DNA from: Membranipora membranacea
Taxonomy: Eukaryota > Bryozoa > Gymnolaemata > Cheilostomatida > Membraniporidae
Reading direction: 5' to 3'
Assembly: GCA_914767715.1 (NCBI GenBank)
Contig: OU612067.1
Coordinates: forward strand, 25,518,162 to 25,582,161
Length of the DNA stretch: 64,000 bases
Part shown: one piece after another, positions 34,301 to 42,554 of the stretch
How positions within the stretch are numbered: the stretch's first letter is position 1
Layout of the letters: each line of letters starts with the position of its first letter
Made by a program: the position numbers and the translations under genes
Notes under the pieces: model-generated
Databases searched by the model: none
Seen by the model: only the letters and a program-made list of their open reading frames with translations
Told to the model about the DNA's origin: nothing

Positions 34301-35342
34301 GCAACATGGCCTTCTTTAAAAATAGCGTAACCCCCTTCACCTAGAGTTGTCCAGGCAGCTAGGTTAAGTTTCACCAGCGAAAGAAGGAGTTAATATAAAA
34401 ATGATGACAATGAGTAAATGCTAGTCAGCTATAACTTCACAATTTTCAAGCCTGCGGGAATTCGTGGACTTTTCCCCTTTTTCTAAATTTGAATACTTTA
34501 CACTGCTTGGATATTTGTCAAACAACTCATCTCATACCATGGTCGGACTGTCATCTCGTCCTGACATTGGAACACCTGCCAGTCGATGTCGTGTCTCATC
34601 ATAGTGTATCCATGAATGCTCTGTCAGCTGTGTGTCAACCTGGTAACAATACAGAAATGCTACATAGGCCTCTCTATAAGCGACCGGCCCTTCAAACTTT
34701 AAGCTATCTTTGCAAGAACATGTTACCATTGAGAGCAAAGAAGGATCCTATATACTTCAGCAATGATATTTAACACTATGAATAGAAGCATACATGTATA
34801 CATTTGGTTTCAGGAATGGTCTTATGGTTAAGGGTACGGGCTTCTGATCTTTGAGGTCCAGGTTAAATCCCGGCGCCAGCAGTCATTTCTGATTCGGCAC
34901 TGGCACAACATTTATCCTAGCCAGGTCCTTGCGGAATGGGACTAGAATTACTGGAGTTCCACTGTATGTTTTCATACCCCACATGCAGTAAATAGAACCC
35001 TCTCTGCATTTTTTTATATAAAAGAGTAGCGGGGCTTCTGGCGGGCATGGGTATAGGGTGCGGCATGAGTATTATGGGTCAAAGTTCCTGCACTCAAAAG
35101 AGGATAACTCTCTCAGCTTCAAATATGATGATGATATACAGTTGGACTGAAATTCTGTTATTAATAAAATTGGAGATACACCACAAACTTGTGGACGAGA
35201 TTACCTGTTCATGAGGTTTGAGATTGAGTGTGAAGTACCGACCATCCAGTACCTGTATAACCTCATCGTCACATCTACACATGGAAACCAGTACACAGAA
35301 CACCAGAGTGTACACACCACCAGGAAGAACAGATAGCACCAT
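5848..35342 (-). CDS. DAG1: Dystroglycan with four tandem Ig/SEA modules
   Basis: Fifteen coding exons: 35342-35205, 34696-34538, 34004-33825, 33300-33127, 17591-16541, 15869-15569, 15222-12227, 11999-11839, 11153-10466, 10230-10079, 9773-9137, 8888-8728, 8317-7705, 7381-7221, 6867-5848. Phases agree throughout; the sum is 8592 nt, 2863 residues (vertebrate dystroglycan is about 895). Order: signal peptide, N-terminal Ig-like and S6-type domain, furin-like RRRLRR at about residues 261-266, roughly 1400 residues of Thr/Ser mucin, four Ig-like plus SEA-like modules (about residues 1667-2690), membrane segment near 2748-2769, and a 94-residue tail with PPKY and PPPY. Family hallmarks seen: GYPVIGW just before the furin site, and WSNNT followed by a CP and a later Cys in each SEA-like domain. 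Dystroglycan links laminin-type matrix ligands to dystrophin. The 34696 acceptor has a poor pyrimidine tract and is the least certain junction. An acceptor at 35361 implies a further 5' UTR exon upstream. Confidence 0.9.
7705..8888 (-). other. DAG1: Dystroglycan module 3: Ig-like + SEA-like, the only module with Gly-Ser
   Basis: Exon 8888-8728 (phase 1 to 0) encodes PIPPLTVEEGVYFEYTIP and TFTDIQD. Exon 8317-7705 (phase 0 to 1) encodes STWIQLDAPRQTLYGVA and the SEA-like domain: EGSVIISWSNNTI, PPYRCP and a later Cys in RVCSE. The Gly-Ser followed by two or three aliphatic residues is the pattern at which dystroglycan and SEA domains cleave themselves; it is present in this module only. A short Thr linker follows. 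Confidence 0.82.
9137..10230 (-). other. DAG1: Dystroglycan module 2: Ig-like + SEA-like + Thr linker
   Basis: Exon 10230-10079 (phase 1 to 0) encodes PLPPLTVFSGIYFEYLIP and TFTDLRDE. Exon 9773-9137 (phase 0 to 1) encodes the second Ig half (NSWLQFNILTQTVSGVA) and the SEA-like domain with ISWSNNTI, PPYTCP and LQGICEG, then a (T)nP linker. The cleavage-equivalent residues are RGVVISW, without Ser after Gly. The linkers of modules 1 and 2 are very similar at DNA level, which points to recent duplication or conversion. Confidence 0.82.
10466..11999 (-). other. DAG1: Dystroglycan module 1: Ig-like + SEA-like + Thr linker
   Basis: Exon 11999-11839 (phase 1 to 0) carries the first half of an Ig/cadherin-like domain (IPPLSVDYGVRFEYSIP, then TFYDYQD). 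Exon 11153-10466 (phase 0 to 1) has the second half (LNSWVRFDSDSQIIYGIA) and the SEA-like domain: ITWSNNTI, PPYTCP and LQGICEG. A Thr/Pro linker follows. The residues at the usual alpha/beta cleavage point read PGIVITW rather than Gly-Ser, so self-cleavage is not expected here. The intron 11154-11838 holds a SINE. Confidence 0.82.
11325..11648 (-). mobile_element. tRNA-derived SINE, copy 1, in a dystroglycan intron
   Basis: Read on the - strand it starts with a tRNA-like head (GTGGTCTAATGGGTAATGG, then TTTGAGGTCCAGGTTCAATT as B box). It continues with CGCCGGCAGTCATTTCTGAT, TGCCAGGTCCTTGCGGAA and ACATGGGTATAGGGTGCGGC. The same blocks in the same order make up 34813-35135 on the + strand. It interrupts the intron of module 1; the short ORFs here are chance. 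Confidence 0.78.
12227..17591 (-). other. DAG1: Dystroglycan: furin-like site and giant Ser/Thr mucin region, three exons
   Basis: Exon 17591-16541 completes the N-terminal domain, then reads SRRRLRRQVL, a furin-type cleavage site, and VPTPSPTT. From there on it is almost pure Thr/Ser/Pro/Asn. Exon 15869-15569 contains short tandem repeats of the type STSDGSTSDRATSDG. Exon 15222-12227 is one 2996-nt exon of about 1000 residues, ending in TTTTTQT/TTTTPTTTT runs. Many N-x-S/T sites are present besides the O-glycosylation-type Thr/Ser. Together this is about 1400 residues, several times the length of the vertebrate mucin stalk. The antisense frames over this region are open only because the codons are biased (ACA/ACT/TCC), and are not genes. 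Confidence 0.85.
15600..15715 (-). repeat. Coding minisatellite in the dystroglycan mucin
   Basis: On the + strand, units built around CACTGGTGGAC / CACTAGTGGACC recur every 18-27 bp. On the coding strand they encode S-T-S-D-[GR] and S-S-Q-S-T-S-D units. Units are nearly identical, as expected from recent slippage or unequal exchange; length polymorphism is likely. Confidence 0.6.
18064..20085. repeat. 2-kb interval bounded by inverted repeats with CTGAACAGA minirepeats
   Basis: Left arm 18064-18155 contains GGTAACTGTAAATTGCTGAA, several CTGAACAG units and CAGACTACTAT, ending in GATTGGCTA. The right arm, 19993-20085, is its reverse complement with scattered mismatches (TAGCCAATCGCATGG, TAGTCTGAGA, CTGTTCAG units, TTCAGCAATTTACAGTTACC). 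The interior shows no ORF of interest and contains the second copy of the dispersed repeat. It may be a non-autonomous DNA transposon or two inverted insertions. It lies inside the large dystroglycan intron. Confidence 0.6.
18455..18620 (+). repeat. Dispersed repeat, copy 2
   Basis: Landmarks CCCAAGACTG, CACAACATGTCTCAAGACTG, CGCGCACCCGTCGC and AACTGATAAACAAGTTGTAAT match the copy at 1015-1165 in order and strand. This copy has an additional internal repeat of the GTCTCAAGACT block. Confidence 0.5.
20086..21032. other. Intronic spacer upstream of the nested collagen gene; nothing recognised
   Basis: Roughly 950 bases inside the dystroglycan intron with no convincing ORF, repeat arms or RNA gene. 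The last few hundred bases probably hold the collagen promoter, but I can identify only the TATA element just downstream. Confidence 0.3.
21033..21040 (+). promoter_or_regulatory. Candidate TATA box of the nested collagen gene
   Basis: TATATAAG lies about 30 bases before TCTCGATCAACC (around 21061-21072), a plausible start. A 5' UTR exon ending CTGGCG|GTAAGG at 21096 can be spliced to an acceptor (TTGATAG) that ends exactly before the ATG at 21658. The whole arrangement is inferred from motif spacing. Confidence 0.45.
21658..30888 (+). CDS. Type II membrane-anchored collagen nested in a dystroglycan intron
   Basis: Coding exons 21658-21975, 23415-24363, 24822-25367, 26000-26698, 28391-28873, 29337-29765, 30259-30474, 30650-30888; 3879 nt, 1292 residues. 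Exon 1 gives a short cytoplasmic head, a membrane segment (SLAGLFVLVALVTLGAFYI) and a coiled-coil-like stretch (VYELQAKLDLTQRMVDDHE). Exon 2 begins NNRTKREAAECDC: a furin-type RTKR and a CDC pair, then Gly-X-Y repeats to the end. This layout is that of membrane collagens of the XIII/XVII/XXV kind. Exons 3-7 are all phase 1-1 and multiples of 3. The helix ends GPPWSAGSRR with no C-terminal domain. Each long exon carries a GSDGITIKGE interruption (four residues between Gly). A donor 4 bases after the stop (30893) suggests a 3' UTR exon from about 31326. Confidence 0.85.
23415..24363 (+). other. Collagen exon 2: furin-type site, CDC pair and Trp-rich Gly-X-Y
   Basis: Acceptor TCCATTAG at 23411-23414 joins exon 1 in phase 0. 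After RTKR and CDC the exon encodes uninterrupted Gly-X-Y, except G-V-T-I-K-G and G-I-T-I-K-G. Trp occupies the Y position at least ten times (GAW, GIW, GHW, GKW). The exon ends with the module GAAGKWGATGPQGEKGDRG onward to GKDGAKG, which recurs nearly unchanged at the ends of exons 3-6. Confidence 0.8.
27026..27655. repeat. Fold-back (inverted-repeat) element in collagen intron 4
   Basis: Left arm about 27026-27262 and right arm about 27430-27655 are reverse complements with moderate divergence. Paired blocks include TCATTTATGAAATTGGG / CCCAATTTCATAAATCG, TTACACTGAGTTGCACAATA / CGTGCAACTCAGTGTAA and GTTTCAAAACATCCAAAATG / TTTTGGATGTTTCAAAACC. The loop is about 170 bases. No coding capacity. 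Typical of a fold-back MITE. Confidence 0.75.
28391..30258 (+). repeat. Tandem duplication of collagen exon plus intron (exons 5-6)
   Basis: Introns 28874-29336 and 29766-30258 are homologous for most of their length. Shared blocks include ATGGCTTTCCAACAATTTTT / ATGGCTTTCGAACAATTTTT, GAGGTTATCAT, AGATAAGAGAGAATTAGAGT, AAATCTATCACATCTCATCG and CACAACCATGAGCCACCA. Exons 28391-28873 and 29337-29765 end in the same module. The unit of duplication therefore included an exon and its downstream intron (about 0.9 kb). Confidence 0.72.
31326..32012 (+). other. Probable 3' UTR exon and poly(A) signal of the collagen gene
   Basis: A strong acceptor (pyrimidine run then TTTTACAG, ending 31325) follows the donor placed just after the collagen stop. 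The first AATAAA downstream is at 32007-32012 (GTTGCAATAAAGAAATT). The 109-residue ORF in this stretch has no recognisable features. Confidence 0.45.
32013..33126. other. Intronic spacer between collagen 3' end and dystroglycan exon 4
   Basis: No gene seen. A short hairpin at 32984-33039 pairs CTAGCCTTGTC with GACAAGGCTAG and GCGGCC with GGCC. Otherwise unremarkable AT-rich sequence. Confidence 0.35.
33127..35342 (-). other. DAG1: Dystroglycan: signal peptide and N-terminal (alpha-DG N) domain, four exons
   Basis: Exon 35342-35205 starts with a hydrophobic signal sequence (MVLSVLPGGVYTLVFCVLV) ending near SMCRC, followed by the first Ig-like strands (GRYFTLNL). Exon 34696-34538 has HSWIHYDETRHRLAGVP, the counterpart of the SW-x(8-10)-LxGLP strand of dystroglycan Ig-like domains. 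Exons 34004-33825 and 33300-33127 encode the S6-type subdomain, ending in DLTWALAC. The domain is completed by the start of exon 17591-16541 (SEACGYPVIGW). All four junctions are in phase 0. The Cys in WALAC and the one in EACGYP match the conserved disulphide pair of the family. In vertebrates this domain guides LARGE-dependent glycosylation of the mucin and is then removed by furin. Confidence 0.83.
34813..35135 (+). mobile_element. tRNA-derived SINE, copy 2, in dystroglycan intron 1
   Basis: Head: ATGGTCTTATGGTTAAGGGT (A-box-like) and TTTGAGGTCCAGGTTAAATC (B-box-like). Body: GCCAGCAGTCATTTCTGAT, AGCCAGGTCCTTGCGGAAT, GCATGGGTATAGGGTGCGGC, and an AAGAGGATAACTCTCTCAGC end. It is homologous along its length to the inverted copy at 11325-11648, and lies between the signal-peptide exon and the second exon of dystroglycan. 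Confidence 0.78.
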
Positions 35343-35360
35343 ACTAATAATTACCTCTGT

Positions 35361-37700
35361 CTGAAACAGCGAAGAAATAAATGAAAAATTATTGCAGTCA
35401 CAAATACAATCATAAGGTTGACACATCGTACTTGATTGTTACTTAAAATTAACTTGTAATAATCTCGGGATATTGGCCATGAGGTAGCAATAAGAACCAA
35501 GAACAAAGTAGAGTTGCTTCCTACACGAACTTGCAATGAATGGCTTTAAGATGTCACATTGAATTATCCGTCCCCATCAGTGTAATGTTAGGAATCATGC
35601 TGCACTGTTAGATCATACACTATGCCTCTGTCTGTAACCATCAGTCAGTTTTCATCAAGTTCTGACTAAAACATAGAGAGTAATATTTCAACATGAAAGC
35701 TGTGAATATCATGCTGGGTTTATATGTTTGTTTCTGTTGCTAACACTTATAACACAAAGTAGCCTATGCACTAAATCTTTCATTTTTATCACATGTTAAA
35801 GTAAGGATTTGATATCGACTACACCCCAGGGAGAGAAAATGAGACAATTTATTATCATCAGCAATGACAGCAAGGAGTTACCTCCTTGATGACAGGTACA
35901 TAACTCACCTTTGAAAGAGCCAGCCAAATCAACTCCTTGATTCAACACCCTCTTGGTGTTTTGATAGTGTCAACAAGGCAAGACTTAGTGGACTGATCAG
36001 GTTATAGTAGTAAAAGACATGACTTCCAAGACCAGTTTCATTCAAATTTTTCTTTTTTTGAGCAAATTTATTGCAAAGCGTCCTAAGCAACAAACTTAAT
36101 TACCTTCTTCACAAAAGACTGCTAATAATGTGTTGTGGGGAATAGTGTAGACCCCGTCATACTGTTAGGCTGTTAGGCTATTAAGCTTTCATAGATTGAG
36201 AGTTGTTTGTTCTTCTTTCATGAAAGCATAACTTCACAAAAGAAGATCAAAAATCTATTTGAACAAGAATGATGAATCACGAGGGTGAGGCACATTTGTA
36301 TCGATGAACTCCCTTTCAGTTCATTTATTGAATTGACATTGATGAAAAGTATGACAAAACACATTCTGTCTACTGTACTGTGCCTAATAAAAAATGTTGA
36401 TACAAACAAAAGGCAATATCTATGCATACCCGACAGGTCTCCCTTTTTGGTAGGGAGCCTCCCAGTTTTTAGGGGTATTTTCCACCTCCTCCCTATCTCC
36501 CTTTTCCTCCCTTTTTTCAGCTTCCATCACCCAGAAGACTTTTCAAGCTTCTCGTTGCAAGAAAAACTATATTTTTCTACCCCCATAGTATATATACCTA
36601 TATATAATTGCCTATTAACATACTATCTCTCCTCGTTCGGATAAAGTGCAACAATATAATTTGTAAAATCAGGTTAAAATTACGCATTTCATAATATGAA
36701 CGCTCCGGTTTTGGCTTAAAGTAAAATGTAAGTAAATGACTACAAGGGCCAAATCACACCTTCACTGCACGACACGCAGGGTGGTACTCTGGGTCGGGAG
36801 TTTGTCCGCGGAGACCTCCTGATTTCTGGGTCTACCAACTTGTCATGTATGTATCTATGTTGCTCATTCATTGAATTCTACTTTCATCTCATCAATTGAT
36901 CTCATTGGAGCTGTGGTTGTCAGCTTTCGTTGTCAGCTTCTTATGATTATATGTGAGACCCAAAGTGGCTCTCAGAGACATAACAGTTTGAAACTACTGG
37001 GATGGTTAGTACATAAGATACAAATTTTTTCGTTTCAAGTAGTGCACATATTGCTTCATTGTTTAACGAACTGAGGCTAGCATGACTTACATCTCCAATA
37101 CCAACTATTGCTGCTCTATAACTGCTCTATGTGATCAATTCTATTAGACAGGAAAGCTGCCTCTTCCGCTGTATGATCAAGCATGAGTCCAGTCGATAGT
37201 CCTACAGAAATTATCTGTTCTAAACAAGCTATCATAACGCGGCCTAATATTTTATCAAAATGATAGAACTTGTCAGTGTATCATGATGTCACCACTACAA
37301 TAAGAAATTAACCACATGTAGAGATGTATGACTGCCTAGTGATAAAATTTAAACGCCAGAACACTAGTAATAAATTTCAAATATTATTATATTATAATCA
37401 TATCACAGTAAGCTCCCTGTACATTGTTCAAATAATTAGTATCCTACGGGATGGCTAAAATTTTAAAAACTCCGAATATTCATTCATGAAATTTCCTGAT
37501 ATTTGTGAGTTAATATTGAGAATTTTGCAAAATTTAATGATCAATAATATGATAATTTTTGAATTTTAATTCAAGTAAAATCCTCTACTTGAACGCTACA
37601 TACAACTTAAAACTGTCTTTTGTAATTATGAAAGAAGCATTTATTATATCTATGTTCAATAAAGTTGAACTGTTATTATAATATCTCATCAGGTTGGTAA
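35361..37700. other. Spacer between dystroglycan 5' end and the Snail-like gene; nothing firm
   Basis: An acceptor on the - strand (CTGTTTCAG at 35361-35369) shows that dystroglycan must have at least one 5' UTR exon somewhere in or beyond this stretch, but I cannot place it. A pyrimidine-rich tract lies at about 36470-36520. No convincing coding exon. Confidence 0.3.
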
Positions 37701-37962
37701 TGGTACCACAATATACATTAAAAAAATAAAATATCAACTGAACTTACACATACTGTATGTGTGGCGACGTAAAATACATAAAGCATTGTGTGGAACAGTA
37801 AATACATAAATAAATCAAAATAATCTGGGGATAAATTATGGTTGGCTTTGAGCTGAAAGACATGAAATACATCCATAAAGATCATTTCGAATTCAAGTAC
37901 ATTAAAGTTATGCCCTTTGCCAAAAACCGCCATTACTTTAACTGCATGTAGGAAAGATGACA

Positions 37963-39684
37963 TCACACCACTCGTGTGCGGCTCTCTACCTTGACTGCTA
38001 CAGTTGTAGAGTTTTGTTGGATGATCAGCTGCTGCCTGGCATGCACACGATTATAGTTACACACCTCAAGTAAATGTTTTCTAAGGTAACGGCGCTGAGC
38101 AAATGTTTTACCACATTTATCACAGCGATGAGTTCTCTTTGTGGCCGTGTGAGTCAGAAGATGAGATCTCATGTTAGACTTATCGGCGAATCTTTTTCCA
38201 CAGGCACTGCACTGGAATGGCTTCTCACCAGTGTGTATTCTCATATGTCCCTTCAGCAACCAGCTACGAGAAAACACCCTGCCACATTCGGTGCACTTAT
38301 TCTTCAGTTTAATATGAGAGTTGACGTGCTGAGCAAAAGCTTTCATCCCTCCGTACACCTGGTGACAAAGGCTGCACTTATAAAGACCGACGTCCTCTGT
38401 CACAGCCTCCTGCGGCACAGAACAGAACGAGCGCAGCTTATTGGCCAGACTCTCAGCAGACTCGCTCTCCACATCTAAAGGTGACTGCCTCTCAAATAAA
38501 AGTCTCATATGCTTATCAGCTGACGGTTTGCCAAACGACCTGGTGGTTGGCTCTATTTTACATGTACTCAGATCCTCAGGCACATCTGAAGGAACAGAGG
38601 CGCTTCTACCTAGTAAAGTCTGTCGCAGTACAGAAGCTGGCTCTGAGCCACTAAGGGCGGAAGTGGACAGACTCTTAACACGGCAGCTCGACTGCAAGGG
38701 CGTTGGGGAGACGCCCTCAGTCCTGCTTGCTGACTCAGCTGTCTGATCACAGTCCATAGCGGTGATACTATCACAGATATGTTGCTTTTTAACAAAAAAG
38801 GCTGAGGCCTCATTAGTTAGATTTAGATCTTTGCAGTCTATCTCTACTCCATTAAGGAACATCCCGTAACGTGTGACGATTGATATCCCAACATTCTGTC
38901 TGATGACCTGGTGCTTCTTTGGTTGATCTCTCATAATCTACAATACAAAAGTGTTTTTCCGTGCACAACAAAAATGTTTAAAACACTTTTTAGCAGCTTT
39001 GCGGGGGGGGGGGGGGGTTAATTGATTTGGTTGGTTATTGATTGATCACTGATTGATGATGTTATTTGGGACAGGTCAGTCACAGAAGTCTCTCCCAATT
39101 ATCATTTTTTTAATTTTGTTGTGGGTTTATTGGAAACTGTAAATGTATTCATATACAAGGCTTTTGTAAGACCCACAGCTGTAGTTGATTTTAAAAACAT
39201 CCCCCCTCCCATTAAAACTCAATACATTGACCGTAAATGGGCAGAGCTGTATTCCATTGGCTTATACATATACTAAACAGGCTGCACAGGTGCCAGTATA
39301 TTGCAGATTCAAGGACAGAGAATAATTCGACTCTGCTGGGATCAGATTAAAGTTTACTCAAATACCTAGTTTATAATCCTCTAGTTATAACGAAAAGAGT
39401 GCTGCTATAACAAAGGGCCACATAATCATTTTCATAAAATATTTAACAGGTTAGTGGACACCTAGGCAAAGCTAAACAAACACATCAGGCCTCTTGTTAG
39501 GAATAATCTCAGTATTGAGTATTACCTGGTTTAGACATCTCTGGTCCCCTGAGAGTTGACTAGAAGAGCTGGTTCTGTATTTGCTGCTGGACGAGCTCAG
39601 CTCCTTACTGCCAAAGGTCGAATATTTCTTAATAGAAAGGCCGGATCGAGTCTTCATGACATCATCAGGATGATCCACTTCCAT
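37963..39684 (-). CDS. Snail-like C2H2 zinc-finger transcription factor
   Basis: Two coding exons, 39684-39526 and 38937-37963, join in phase 0 to give 377 residues. The C-terminal half has four fingers. Finger 1 is CSLCHQVYGGMKAFAQHVNSH. Finger 2 is CTECGRVFSRSWLLKGHMRIH, followed by TGEKPF. Finger 3 is CSACGKRFADKSNMRSHLLTH. Finger 4 begins CDKCGKTFAQRRYLRKH and ends in Cys (C2HC). The FSR-x-WLL-x-GH and FAD-x-SN-x-RSH signatures and the C2HC last finger are those of the Snail/Scratch group, which bind E-boxes and usually repress. The N-terminal half is Ser-rich and not recognised. MKTRSGLSIKKY at residue 10 vaguely recalls a SNAG motif but is not at the very N terminus of this model. An acceptor directly before the ATG implies an upstream 5' UTR exon. 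Confidence 0.82.
39001..39018. repeat. Homopolymer G tract
   Basis: A run of about fifteen G in the single intron of the Snail-like gene (C tract on its coding strand). Possible sequencing-length uncertainty. Confidence 0.6.
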
Positions 39685-39774
39685 TTCTACAACAGTAAGA
39701 CCGGATTAGTATGTAAATCATTTAGCAAATTTATGCAAACTTCTATTGCTAACATGATATTTGATCTTTTTATA

Positions 39775-40286
39775 TAGACAGTTTTCTGAGCTCTTATTTA
39801 CGCCTCAATCCGGAGTTGTCCTCTCTCCAGTTTGGTACTTTTAACCCACGCCGCATAGGAAAAACCTGCTGAAAGAGGGTTATCTTGAAAACCGCTTATG
39901 TTAGGATAAAAATGATTTTTGATTCAGAGTCTGCACCATTGAAAACCCTGTGAGACAGGGTAACCAAATCATTGGAAGCTTGAATGTTGATAAATCTTAA
40001 TTTTAGTGACGAAACTCGTGAAAAATTCTGCCAAATTGTCCGCAAAACAGGCAGAAAATGCTATAATTGACTGTCCAAATCCTAAAATTATTTCCCAAAC
40101 TATGTCCACATGAGTTTTCAATGTTGCAAATTCTGAATCAAAAATAATTTTTATCCTATTATAAGCGGTTTTCAAGATAACCCTCATTTCAGCACGTTTT
40201 TCCTATGCGGCGTGGGTTAAAAGTACCAAACTGGAGAGAGGACAACTCCGAATTGAGGCCTAAATCAGAGCTCAGAAAACTGTCTA
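39775..40286. repeat. Fold-back element A upstream of the Snail-like gene
   Basis: Arms of about 150-190 bp: TAGACAGTTTTCTGAGCTC pairs with GAGCTCAGAAAACTGTCTA; CCAGTTTGGTACTTTTAACC pairs with GGTTAAAAGTACCAAACTGG; CCGCATAGGAAAAAC pairs with GTTTTTCCTATGCGG. Near-identical arms and no ORF indicate a recently active non-autonomous fold-back transposon. Confidence 0.82.
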
Positions 40287-40671
40287 TTGTTAAAAATCAC
40301 TACACATTCATTGCAACATGACATCAGGTAGCTGACATGGGGTCACAGAATTTCCTTGAAAATCTAACAAAAAGTACCTTCTTTTGAATTGTGCAATGTG
40401 TTTGTGTGATCTAATTGAATTCGGCTAAAAGATCTCCTAGCAGGGTTCCATACAAGACAAATCAGCAACACCATGCCGTTATCAATACATGGAACAACCA
40501 GGAGGTAGTAATACATTTGTTATGATAGAACCATGTCAGTGGGCGTGCAAACTTTGACTTTGCTACCGACCGACAGTAACAAATCATTTTTAATCCCTCC
40601 TGTTACAAGAACCTGTTCATAAAATTCCCAAGTTTCTTAACCAATCAGCTCTGTACTATTTCCAACTTTTA

Positions 40672-41168
40672 CCATAAGACTTAATAATAAACCTAGACAG
40701 GACACTATATGGAACATTACCAGTACCATTAGCATTGAGGCACTTAATTGTGGGCAACGTAACGTAACGACATTGGGAAATGTAGTAATGTAGACGTTAT
40801 CATTGACTTGCAGCTCATATACCACTTTCTTTGTTGATAAGTCGATCAATTTTGATCGAATTTTGAGTTTGAAAATTACAATAGATTAAGCTACTTGCCG
40901 TAAACAGTTTGATATTAATTTAAGGCATAATTTTTTTTGAAGAGGAATTAATATCGAGTGGATAACAAGATGCTGCTGATTGTAAAGCAATTTTCAAACT
41001 CAAATTCGATCAAAACTGATCGAGTTAACAACAAAAAACCTGGATTATGGATATCAATGATAACACCACAATGCTACTACACCTTCCATGACGTTATGTC
41101 GCCCATAATTATATGCCTCACTTTAGCTGTATATAGTGTCCTGTCTAGGTTTATTATTAAGTCTATGG
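40672..41168. repeat. Fold-back element B (CATAGACTTAATAATAAA-type ends)
   Basis: Left end CCATAAGACTTAATAATAAA and right end TTTATTATTAAGTCTATGG are complementary. The arms continue with CCTAGACAGGACACTATA / TATAGTGTCCTGTCTAGG and further in with GATCGAATTTTGAGTTTG / CAAACTCAAATTCGATC. The same end motif forms mini-palindromes at about 54133-54165 and 15973-16003, probably deletion derivatives. Confidence 0.78.
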
Positions 41169-41333
41169 GTTTTACCAACGAGTTGTCTCTAACTCCTTGG
41201 TTTTACCATTTATTTTACCCTGGGAAACACATTTGCTGCAAATATCATCATGAATTTTTGCTTAGCCCGTACAATTTCATTCCAGTCCAAACTCGGAAAA
41301 TGCCTGATTAGAAGCCTGTGATTACGATTTTTT

Positions 41334-41985
41334 GGCTTAAAGACTTTGTTTCAGGCTGCTATTTTGTATCACATCTTATTCTCCATATTTTATTCTATCA
41401 TGTGAGCGATTTTCAGCTTTAGAATCCAGATATTGAGGAAGTTATGGCCTCTCAAACTTCCAAGGTGACGGCAATTTATCGGCAGTAAGAATCAGCCGGC
41501 AATCCCTAGGGTACGTCACAACCATCATACTTATTACGATACATTAATAAATATGTTGATGATCAAAATGTTCAGATATGTAACGGTCTCGAACCTAGGT
41601 CCAAATGGCTTTGCAGGCAACGCCGCTAAGACTGAGCTATATTGTCTACTCCCTAACCTAGTTGGTCCAAGTGGCGTGATGGTAGCGTCGTTGCCTGTAG
41701 GTATGGGGACCCGGGTTTGATTCCCATCCAGGTCTGAATTTTGATCATCATCTTATCTGTGTGATCATAATATGTCTATGTCCATGTCTATGGTTGTGAC
41801 GTACCCCAAGGGAAACATCCGCTTATTCCCGATGCCGATTGAAGGCAATCAGCCTGGAAGTTTGAGAGGCCATAACTTCCTCAATATTTGGATTCTAAAG
41901 CTGAAAATCGCTCACATGATAGAATAAAATATGGAGAATAAGATGTGATACAAAAGAGCAGCCTCAAACAAAGTCTTTAAAAAGC
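41334..41985. repeat. Fold-back element C with tRNA-like segments at the inner ends of both arms
   Basis: Outer arms pair AAAGACTTTGTTTCAGGCTG with CAGCCTCAAACAAAGTCTTT, and AAGTTATGGCCTCTCAAACT with AGTTTGAGAGGCCATAACTT. Inside, 41672-41730 (+) reads like a tRNA: GTGATGGTAGCGTCGTTG (A-box-like) and CCGGGTTTGATTCCC (B-box-like). On the - strand about 41640-41583 reads TAGCTCAGTCTTAGCGGCG and ACCTAGGTTCGAGACC. No intact tRNA cloverleaf was derived. Confidence 0.75.
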
Positions 41986-42522
41986 CTCGCTCATATCCTC
42001 TTGGATTTCAAATATCGACATTGATTGGGATATTTTTTGCTCAATTGACTTTACTGCATGTTGAAGTTGTGATAAAATTTCGTTTTTCAGGTTTCTTGGA
42101 TTTTGTATCTCTGCCGGAGGGGACATACATTCCTTTTAGTTCAAATGTCAAAGCTTTAGAGTGGAGACACAACCCATGGGCGCTACTGTTGTCAGGGACT
42201 AATAAAGACCTTATGAACTATCAGGTAGTGCATATCTAACAAACTCATGAGGTTACACTTATAAATTTAAAAGTTTAATATTAGAAATTTTAATGCAGGA
42301 TATAAGCTTGATACCGCTATCATTACAAAATGGAAAAAATACTTAAAAGGACATTCCGGTATTAAAATAAAAAGGGTTGTGGTACGGCCACAATAATCTA
42401 CAGAAGAAAAGCAGTGATTAGTGGCAGCACCATAAATATAATTGATCTCATTATGGCAATCTGTGATAGGCGATACCCCACCATTGTGTTTTATCGTACA
42501 TGTATACATATGTTATTATCTA

Positions 42523-42554
<32 letters not shown>

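Noticed and set aside
36285-36644. 119-residue + strand ORF
   Set aside because: AT- and pyrimidine-rich sequence, no homology that I recognise, no splice context.
38074-38746. Plus-strand ORFs opposite the zinc-finger exon
   Set aside because: Antisense of the Snail-like coding exon; the minus frame has the full set of zinc-finger residues.
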